Positions 57,562 through 64,000 of a DNA stretch of 64,000 nucleotides are shown here, piece by piece (the stretch's first letter is position 1; the number at the start of each line of letters is the position of its first letter). The notes beneath the pieces are model-generated. The model was not told where the DNA came from. It worked only from the letters and a program-made list of their open reading frames with translations, and made no database searches. Position numbers and translations under genes: made by a program. The stretch is from Rhodanobacter soli. GTDB taxonomy: Bacteria; Pseudomonadota; Gammaproteobacteria; Xanthomonadales; Rhodanobacteraceae. The DNA is taken from assembly GCF_040548735.1 (NCBI RefSeq), contig NZ_JBEPSD010000001.1, positions 496,001-560,000 of the forward strand. Direction: 5' to 3'.

Positions 57562-58014
57562 TCAGGAAGTGGCGATGAAGCGGCGCCGCGGACCGTCCTG
57601 CTGCGCATCCTGCACCTGCATGTCGGCATGCCCGGTCAACGCCTGCTGCACATCGACGGGAAAGTCGGTGAACTCCTGCACCTGGCGCACCTCGATGGCT
57701 TCGCCGGCCGACGCCGGACAACGCGACGCCCAGGCGATGGCCTCGTCCCGCGACGCGACATCGATCATCCAGTAGCCGCTGGGCACGTCCTTCGCCCCGG
57801 CAAACGGACCCTCGGCGACCATGGGCCGGCCATCGGCAAAGGACACGCGCGCGCCCATCGACGGCGGGTGCAACCCGTCCAGCGCAAGCAGCACGCCGGC
57901 CTGCCACAGCGCCTGGTTGTACTTCATCATCGCGATCACGCCGTCGACGTCCGGCAGGTTCCCCGGCGCCACGCTCTCGCCGTTGCCGGGGATCATCAAC
58001 ATCATGAAGCGCAT
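57562..58014 (-). CDS. YciI/DGPF family protein
   Basis: A 150-residue YCII-domain protein. It opens RFMMLMIPGNGESVAPGNLP, and the DGPF-like motif is VAEGPFAGAKDVPSGYWMID. The C-terminal part from about residue 118 extends beyond the usual domain. Family members are small ferredoxin-like-fold proteins, proposed enzymes, and are the hallmark partners of ECF42 sigma factors. The ATG at 58014 has an AAGGAAC Shine-Dalgarno. It lies between the second YciI gene and the sigma-factor gene on the minus strand. Confidence 0.9.
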   Translation of the reverse strand: MRFMMLMIPGNGESVAPGNLPDVDGVIAMMKYNQALWQAGVLLALDGLHPPSMGARVSFADGRPMVAEGPFAGAKDVPSGYWMIDVASRDEAIAWASRCPASAGEAIEVRQVQEFTDFPVDVQQALTGHADMQVQDAQQDGPRRRFIATS

Positions 58015-58063
58015 GGTTGCTGTTCCTTCCCGCATTCGCGTGGAAGCCGGTGCGGGGCCCGGC

Positions 58064-58483
58064 TCATGACTTGGCGGCGACCTGCGCGCGCAGCCGTTCC
58101 TCCTGCTCGCGCAACTCGGGCGTGAACTCGGCGCCGAAATCGTCCGCCTCGAACACCTGGCGCACCTCGATCTCGGTGTCGCCGTCGAACGGCGCGCGCT
58201 TGAGCCACTCGACCGCCTCCTCCAGCGACTGCACCTGCCACAGCCAGAAGCCGGCGATCAGCTCCTTGGTCTCCGCGAACGGCCCGTCGATCACCGTGCG
58301 CCGGTTGCCGGAGAACCTCACCCGCACGCCCTTCGAACTGGGATGCAGGCCCTCGCCCGCCAGCATGACGCCGGCCTTCACCAGTTCCTCGTTGAACTTG
58401 CCCATCTCGGTCAGCAGCTGTTTGCTGGGCATCACGCCCGCTTCGGAGTCCGGGGTCGCCTTCACTATCACCATGAATCGCAT
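58064..58483 (-). CDS. YciI/DGPF family protein
   Basis: A 139-residue YCII-domain protein starting RFMVIVKATPDSEAGVMPSK. The family motif is VIDGPFAETKELIAGFWLWQ, and the helix EEAVEWLKRAPF follows. The end (LREQEERLRAQVAAKS) is charged and coiled-coil-like. The ATG at 58483 has a strong AAGGAGAC Shine-Dalgarno. It is probably the first gene of the unit with the second YciI gene and the ECF42 sigma factor. Confidence 0.92.
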   Translation of the reverse strand: MRFMVIVKATPDSEAGVMPSKQLLTEMGKFNEELVKAGVMLAGEGLHPSSKGVRVRFSGNRRTVIDGPFAETKELIAGFWLWQVQSLEEAVEWLKRAPFDGDTEIEVRQVFEADDFGAEFTPELREQEERLRAQVAAKS

Positions 58484-58660
58484 CGTCGTGTCTCCTTCGA
58501 ATGAGCCGGGAGCCAGGCATGCAAACCCCAGCTCTATCCGGACGACGAACGGCGAACCGGCAAATCGACATGGCCGCCTGCAGGCAGCTGAAACCACAAT
58601 CGCAAACGATGAGCCGCGGCTCGGTATGCTGTGCGCATTGCGTCACCAGGGCAGGAAGGG

Positions 58661-61600
58661 ATGAAGGAAAACCCAGGCGGACTGATCGTCCATCGCGGCA
58701 GCCGCACCGAACGGCTGGCCGACGCGCTGGCGCTGCAGCTGGAAGCGCAGCGGCCGGCCAATCCGCTGGCCGCGCAGACCGTGGTGGTGGCGCACCCGGG
58801 GTTGCAGCGCTGGCTGCTCGGTCGCCTGGCGCAGCGCCGTGGCCCGCAAGGCGGGCACGGCATCGCCGCCAACGTCGAGATGATCCTGCCGTGGCAGTGG
58901 TTCGAGCGCTGCGCGCGCCGCATGCTGGGCGACGAGGCGCTGATCGGCGGCGCGTATCGGCATGAAGTGCTGCGCTGGCGCCTGCTGCAAGTGCTGTCCA
59001 CGTCGAACGCAGCGGAAGTCCGCGCCTATCTGGCCGGCGACGATGCCGCGCGGCGCGGTTTCCAGCTGGCCGAGCACCTCGCCGGCTTGTACACCCAGTA
59101 CCTGATCTACCGGCCGGACTGGATCCTCGACTGGGAACAGCATCCGGCCCGCCACGACGGCGACTGGCAGGCAACGCTGTGGCATCGGCTGCGAACCTCC
59201 ATCCAGCGCCCGCACCGCGCGCAGCGCAGCGCCGCCCTGCTCGACGCGCTGCGTGCCGGCAACGACCTGGCCAACGATCCACCGCTGCATGTGTTCGGCG
59301 TCAGCCATCTGCCGCCCGACGTGCTGGCGGCGCTGCAGGCGACCGCGCTGCACATGCCGGTGCATCTGTATTTTCCCGACCCCTGCCGCGAACACTGGGT
59401 GTATCTGCGCAAGCAGCGCTTCCTGCTCGCCCATGCGGACGATCCCGAAGCGCTGTATTACGAGGTCGGCCATCCGCTGCTGGTGGCGCTCGGTCGCATC
59501 GCGCAGGATTTCTGTCTCACCCTGGACGAGTGCGACGCGATCGACGAGCGTGATCCGCTCGACGAGGCCGAGCCGCTGGACGAGGCCACCGCGCTGCTTG
59601 CCCGGCTGCAGTCCAGCATCCGCTGCCTGCAGCCGGAACTGGTCGGCGCGCCGATCCGCGAACAACAGGCCGACGGTGCCAGCCTGGGCGACATCCTGCC
59701 CGCGTTGCGCCACGACGCCAGCCTGCGCGTGCACGCCTGCCACACGCGCCTGCGCGAACTGGAAGTGCTGAAGAACGCCTTGCTGCGCTGCCTGGCCGAC
59801 GCCCCCACGCTGCAGCATCGCGACATCGTGGTGATGGCGCCGGACATCGGCGCCTACGCACCGTACCTCGCGGCGGTGTTCGGCGAGCCGGCGCAGTACC
59901 GCAGCGATCCGCTGCACATTCCCTGGCACCTCGCCGACGTCGGGCTGGCGCGGGCGCACCCGCTGATGAGCGCGTTCGCGCAGGTGCTGGACCTGGCCGA
60001 GAGCCGCTTCACGGTCAGCGAAGTGCTGGATTTTCTCGACGTGCCGGCGGTGGCGCGGCGCTTCGCGATCGACGCCGGCGGCCGCGACGCGCTGGAGCGC
60101 TGGCTGCGCCGCGCCCGCGTGGCGTGGGGCCTGGATGCCGCGATGAAGGCCGAGGCCGGCGCGGCAGCGGTCGACACGAATTCGTGGCAGTTCGGCTTCG
60201 ACCGCATGTACGCCGGGCTGATCGTGGGTCAGGATGCGGATGGCGAACTGCTCGACGACATCCTGCCGCTGCAGGGCGTCGTCGGCAGCGCGGTGGAGGC
60301 GCTGGGCCAGTTCGACCGCCTGCTCGGCGAACTGCGCCAGGCGCGCCACGCCTTTGCCAGCGCGCGCCCGCTGGCCGCGTGGAGCGAGTGGTTGCTGGAG
60401 CGGATCGACGCGCTGTTTCTCGCCGACCCGCGCGACGACGCCGAGCAGAACGCGCTCGACGCACTGCGCCGGCTCGCCGCCGGCCTCGCCAGCCAGGCCG
60501 CCGAGGCCGACGTCCACGCGGCGTTGCCATGGAGCGTGGTGCGCGAAGCGCTGCGCGGTGCGCTCGACGCGGTGCCGGAGCGCCAGGCCTTCCTGCTCGG
60601 CGGGGTGACCTTCTGCGGGCTGGTGCCGCAACGCTCGATCCCGTTCCGCGTGGTCTGCCTGCTCGGCATGAACGAGGGCGAGTTCCCGCGCCCCGGCAAC
60701 GACGCCGGCCTCAACAAGATCCTCAGCCAGCCGCGCCGCGGCGACCGCGACACCCGCAGCGAAGACCGCTACCTGTTCCTGGAGGCGCTGATGTCGGCGC
60801 GCGACGCGCTGCACATCAGCTACGTCGGCGAAGGCGTGCGCGACGGCAAGCCGCGCAATCCCGCCGCGCCGCTGGCCGAGCTGCTGCAGTTCCTCGACGA
60901 ACAGCACGCCATGGCCGACGACGACAAGGCCGAGCGGCCATGGCGCATCCGCCATCCGCTGCAACCGTTCGACGCGCGCTACTACGAACGCGACGCGCAC
61001 GGCCAACCGCTGAAAGATCCGCGACTGTTTTCGTACGATCCGGCGTTCCTCGCCGCCGCGACCAGCACCGGCATGCCGCCCTTTCTCGATGCGCCAGGAA
61101 CTGCACCGGAAACCGTGACCCGCGGTGAAATCGCCCTCGGCGCACTCAAGCGCTACTGGCGTGATCCCGCACGCGACGCCCTGCTGCGCGGCCAGGGCAT
61201 CAGCCTGCAGGCGCTGGACGACGGCGGCTGGCCGGATCGCGAGCCGCTGGAGACGAAGCTGGAGAAACTCGAACGGGTCGATCACCGGCTGCTGTTCGAA
61301 GCGCTCACCGCCGGCCGCGACGCACTGCCCGTCGAACCGCCGGCATGGCTGGCACATTCCGGCATGCTGGCCGGCGGAGCGATCGGCGCGCAGGCCTACG
61401 CGCAGTTGCGCGACGCGTTGCATCCACTGCTCGAGGGCGCGCGACCGCTATTCGCCGACGGCAGCGCGCAATCGCAGGCACAGGCGATCGACCTGGATCT
61501 CGGCGGCGGCCTGCGCCTGACCGGCGCGGTCGACCGGGTATTCCGCGGTGTCGACGGCCCCCTGCTGTTCGACGCGCAACCCTCGCGTGCCGCGGGACTG

Positions 61601-62086
61601 AGGGACATCCTCGCCTTCTACATCGACTGGGCCGCCCTGCGGCTGAGCCGCGCCGACGCCGTGCACGGCGAGTACCTGGAGCCCACGTCCAACAACCGGA
61701 AGTCGCGCAGCGCGGGGCTGCTCGCGCCCGTGCTGGCGCAGGATGCCGCGCAACTGCGCCGCGGGCTGCGCTGCCTGGCCGAAGCCTATTTGTCCGCCGA
61801 ACGACAACCGCTGCTGTTCTTCCCGCGCACCGCGCAAGCCTACGCCGCCAGCGCGCCGCAGGACCGCCTCGCCAAGGCCGCCGCCGCCTGGGAAGGCGAC
61901 GATTTCAACAGCGGCGAACGCGATTACGCGCCCGGCTACGCAGCCTTGCTGAGTCGCGGCCTGGATCTTTTCGACGAAGCCGGCCCCGCACACCGTGCCT
62001 TCGTCGCCGCGACCGAACTGGTCTGCGATGTGCTCGACCCGGGACATACGGCATTGATGAAAGCTGCGCAGGACATCCAACCATGA
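58661..62086 (+). CDS. recC: Exodeoxyribonuclease V subunit gamma (RecC)
   Basis: A 1141-residue RecC, the Chi-recognising scaffold of RecBCD. It opens LIVHRGSRTERLADALALQL and contains ANVEMILPWQWFERCARRML, LHVFGVSHLPPDVLAALQAT, YFPDPCREHWVYLRKQRF and VVCLLGMNEGEFPRPGNDAG. Helicase-like motifs are degenerate, as usual for RecC. The ATG at 58661 is the probable start, although the GGAAGGG directly before it is close; a GTG at 58631 is an alternative. Its stop overlaps the recB start (ATGA at 62083-62086). Confidence 0.95.
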   Translation: MKENPGGLIVHRGSRTERLADALALQLEAQRPANPLAAQTVVVAHPGLQRWLLGRLAQRRGPQGGHGIAANVEMILPWQWFERCARRMLGDEALIGGAYRHEVLRWRLLQVLSTSNAAEVRAYLAGDDAARRGFQLAEHLAGLYTQYLIYRPDWILDWEQHPARHDGDWQATLWHRLRTSIQRPHRAQRSAALLDALRAGNDLANDPPLHVFGVSHLPPDVLAALQATALHMPVHLYFPDPCREHWVYLRKQRFLLAHADDPEALYYEVGHPLLVALGRIAQDFCLTLDECDAIDERDPLDEAEPLDEATALLARLQSSIRCLQPELVGAPIREQQADGASLGDILPALRHDASLRVHACHTRLRELEVLKNALLRCLADAPTLQHRDIVVMAPDIGAYAPYLAAVFGEPAQYRSDPLHIPWHLADVGLARAHPLMSAFAQVLDLAESRFTVSEVLDFLDVPAVARRFAIDAGGRDALERWLRRARVAWGLDAAMKAEAGAAAVDTNSWQFGFDRMYAGLIVGQDADGELLDDILPLQGVVGSAVEALGQFDRLLGELRQARHAFASARPLAAWSEWLLERIDALFLADPRDDAEQNALDALRRLAAGLASQAAEADVHAALPWSVVREALRGALDAVPERQAFLLGGVTFCGLVPQRSIPFRVVCLLGMNEGEFPRPGNDAGLNKILSQPRRGDRDTRSEDRYLFLEALMSARDALHISYVGEGVRDGKPRNPAAPLAELLQFLDEQHAMADDDKAERPWRIRHPLQPFDARYYERDAHGQPLKDPRLFSYDPAFLAAATSTGMPPFLDAPGTAPETVTRGEIALGALKRYWRDPARDALLRGQGISLQALDDGGWPDREPLETKLEKLERVDHRLLFEALTAGRDALPVEPPAWLAHSGMLAGGAIGAQAYAQLRDALHPLLEGARPLFADGSAQSQAQAIDLDLGGGLRLTGAVDRVFRGVDGPLLFDAQPSRAAGLRDILAFYIDWAALRLSRADAVHGEYLEPTSNNRKSRSAGLLAPVLAQDAAQLRRGLRCLAEAYLSAERQPLLFFPRTAQAYAASAPQDRLAKAAAAWEGDDFNSGERDYAPGYAALLSRGLDLFDEAGPAHRAFVAATELVCDVLDPGHTALMKAAQDIQP

Positions 62087-64000
62087 CCGCCGCCGAAGCC
62101 CTGCCCCCGCTCGACTGGCGTGCCATGCCGCTGCACGGGCGCGTGCTGATCGAGGCCAGCGCCGGCACCGGCAAGACCTGGAACATCGGCGTGATCTACC
62201 TGCGCCTGCTGCTCGAACGCGAGCTGCGCGTGGAGCAGATCCTGGTGACCACCTTCACCGATGCCGCCGCGCAGGAGTTGCGCGAGCGCCTGCGCCGACG
62301 CCTGGTCGAGGCCGAGCGGCTGCTCGCATCCGCCTCCATCGACGCGGCCAGCGACGATCCCCTGGAAAGCTGGCTGGCCGCACTGTGCCCCGACGAAGAC
62401 CGCACCCGCCACGCGCTGCGCCGGATCCAGCTCGCCCGCACCGACCTCGACCGCGCACCGGTGTCGACCATCCACGCGCTGTGCCAGCGCATCCAGCGCG
62501 ACTACCCGCTGGAAAGCGGCGCCGCCTTCGCCAACGACAAGCTGTTCGACGAACAGCAGCTGATGCGCGAATGCGTGGAGGATTTCTGGCGCCGCCGCTA
62601 TCTCGTCGGCGGCGTCGACCCGCGCGAAGCCGAGCTGCTGCTGAAGGACGGTCCCGAAGGCCTGCTGCGCGATCTCGGCGGGCTGGCGAACAACGCCGAC
62701 GCGCGGATCGAGGCCGGTGGCCTGGCCGAGCTCGAACGCCGGCTGGCCACGCTGCGCACGCCGGACAGCATCACCGAACTGCAGCGGCTGGCCGGTGACA
62801 GGACCCTCTACGCGCCGCGCAAGAGCGCGCTGTCGAACCGGCTCGACAAGATCGCCCGCGCGCTGCAGGACGACGATGAAGAACAGCTGGCCACCGCACT
62901 CGACGACGCGTTCGACCCCGACCAGGTGCTCGCACAGGAAGCACCCGCCAGCGCCGGCACGCTCAACGCCCATCCCTTGATCGAGGCCCTGCAGGCGCTG
63001 CGTCCACTGCTGCAGTTGCGCACCACCTTCACCCGCGGCGCCGTGCTGGCCGAAGCGGCGCAAGCCTGCCGCGAAGAGATGCCGCGGCGCGCACGCCAGC
63101 GTCACGTCATGACGTTCTCGATGCTGATCGACGCGGTATACCAGCGGCTCTGCGGCGAACAGGCCGACGAGGTACTGGCGGACCGTTTGTACGACGCGTT
63201 CCCGGTCGCCCTGATCGACGAGTTCCAGGACACCGACCAACGCCAGTTCGCGATCTTCGAGCGGATTTACCGCGGACGCGGCACGCTGGTGATGATCGGC
63301 GACCCCAAGCAGGCCATCTACAGTTTCCGCGGCGGCGACATCGCCGCCTACCTGCGCGCCAGCGAACAGGCGGGCCAGCGCTTTTCGCTAGGGACCAATC
63401 ACCGTTCCAGCCGTGCCCTGGTCGAGGCCCTGAACGCCTGGTACGGCCACACCGAAGGCGGCTTCGGCCAGCCGCAGATCCGCTACCAGCAGGTCGCGCC
63501 GGCCGGCAAGGCGGACGAGAAGCCGTATGCCGTCAACGATGAAACCGTGGCGCAACCGCTGGTGATCCATCCGTTTCGCGGCGACGCGGTCGACAGGAAA
63601 GGCAACCCGCTGAAGGCGCTCGGCGAACTCGAAGCGCTGGCGCTGGACGACTGCGCCAACCGCATCGCCGAGCTGCTCAACGATCCACGACAGCGGATCG
63701 GCGGCCAGCGGGTGACGCCGGGAGACATCGCCGTGCTGCTGTCCACCAACAACCAGATCGTGGCGCTGCGCTCGCGACTGGTCGCGCGCGGCGTGCCCTG
63801 CGTGGGCGGCGGCCGCGGCAACGTCTTCGCCGGCGAGGTCGCGCGCGAGCTGGAGCTGATCCTGCACGCCGTACTGCACCCCGACGACGACCAGGCCGTG
63901 CGCGGCGCGCTCGCCACCCGCCTGCTCGGCGCCACGCTGGAACAATTCCGCGCCTGGCAGGATCAGCCCGCCGCGTTCGAACGCGAGCTGGAGCGTTTCG
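62083..64000 (+). CDS. recB: Exodeoxyribonuclease V subunit beta (RecB), N-terminal part
   Basis: The first 639 residues of RecB, which continues off the right edge. It is the 3'-5' helicase/nuclease of RecBCD. Walker A ASAGTGKT is at residues 25-32, the DEFQDTD Walker B at 379-385, followed by VMIGDPKQAIYSFRGGDIAA and LGTNHRSSRALVEALNAWYG. The nuclease domain is outside the window. The ATG overlaps the recC stop, so the two are translationally coupled. recD would be expected next, beyond the window. Confidence 0.96.
   Translation, partial: MTAAEALPPLDWRAMPLHGRVLIEASAGTGKTWNIGVIYLRLLLERELRVEQILVTTFTDAAAQELRERLRRRLVEAERLLASASIDAASDDPLESWLAALCPDEDRTRHALRRIQLARTDLDRAPVSTIHALCQRIQRDYPLESGAAFANDKLFDEQQLMRECVEDFWRRRYLVGGVDPREAELLLKDGPEGLLRDLGGLANNADARIEAGGLAELERRLATLRTPDSITELQRLAGDRTLYAPRKSALSNRLDKIARALQDDDEEQLATALDDAFDPDQVLAQEAPASAGTLNAHPLIEALQALRPLLQLRTTFTRGAVLAEAAQACREEMPRRARQRHVMTFSMLIDAVYQRLCGEQADEVLADRLYDAFPVALIDEFQDTDQRQFAIFERIYRGRGTLVMIGDPKQAIYSFRGGDIAAYLRASEQAGQRFSLGTNHRSSRALVEALNAWYGHTEGGFGQPQIRYQQVAPAGKADEKPYAVNDETVAQPLVIHPFRGDAVDRKGNPLKALGELEALALDDCANRIAELLNDPRQRIGGQRVTPGDIAVLLSTNNQIVALRSRLVARGVPCVGGGRGNVFAGEVARELELILHAVLHPDDDQAVRGALATRLLGATLEQFRAWQDQPAAFERELERF

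Overview
The window is a GC-rich bacterial chromosome segment of about 64 kb, densely coded on both strands. Gene content points to a gammaproteobacterium of the Xanthomonadales, most likely Rhodanobacteraceae (Rhodanobacter/Dyella/Luteibacter-like). The pointers are a very long NAD-glutamate dehydrogenase, methionine synthase split into two adjacent genes behind a SahR-like ArsR/methyltransferase regulator, an Slp lipoprotein, a DUF2058 protein, a copLAB-type copper locus and REP-like palindromes beginning GTAGGAGC. The genus is inferred from gene content only.

Layout. 0-1.8 kb (minus): the start of a UvrA-like ABC ATPase that runs off the left edge, a VOC protein and an AraC-type regulator. 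1.9-6.9 kb (plus): secreted cyclophilin, methyltransferase, AsmA-like protein and an EamA exporter preceded by a perfect 26-bp inverted repeat. 6.9-12.9 kb: a metal-resistance block, with a methyltransferase/short CDF pair on plus converging on a six-gene minus copper cluster (CusF-like protein, CopL-like protein, CopA, CopB, cytochrome c, GDCCVxC protein). 13-22.1 kb: rlmJ, slp, a full-length CDF transporter, DUF2058, VOC, MmcQ/YjbR, GNAT, mfd and a membrane protein. 22.5-29.4 kb: a membrane diguanylate cyclase converging on a minus-strand run (gcdH, GNAT, nucleotidyltransferase-like, GST, fused 2-oxoacid dehydrogenase E1). 29.5-36.2 kb: EamA exporter, alpha/beta hydrolase with a monooxygenase-type protein, a WYL regulator divergent from NIPSNAP/LysE, 5'-nucleotidase, nadK. 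36.3-46.2 kb: NAD-GDH and a divergent RND efflux pair. 46.2-52.6 kb: acyl-CoA dehydrogenase with a decayed second copy of its 3' end, then the SahR-like regulator and split metH.

53.0-56.1 kb is the accessory part. A tRNA-Val(CAC) gene with a clear promoter and terminator is followed by about 3 kb of AT-richer DNA that ends in a degenerate copy of the tRNA 3' half plus terminator. This is the signature of an islet inserted at the tRNA that has lost its integrase. It carries a 481-residue protein with a C-terminal PD-(D/E)xK-like nuclease signature and a large unrecognised N-terminal region, the best candidate here for an undescribed (possibly defence) function, plus several tiny or decayed ORFs and a segment bounded by 14-bp inverted repeats.

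56.1-64 kb: an ECF42-type sigma factor with two YciI/DGPF proteins, then recC and the first third or so of recB, which runs off the right edge. Start codons were chosen from Shine-Dalgarno-like sequences, overlaps and family N-termini. No similarity searches were run, so family names rest on recognised motifs.
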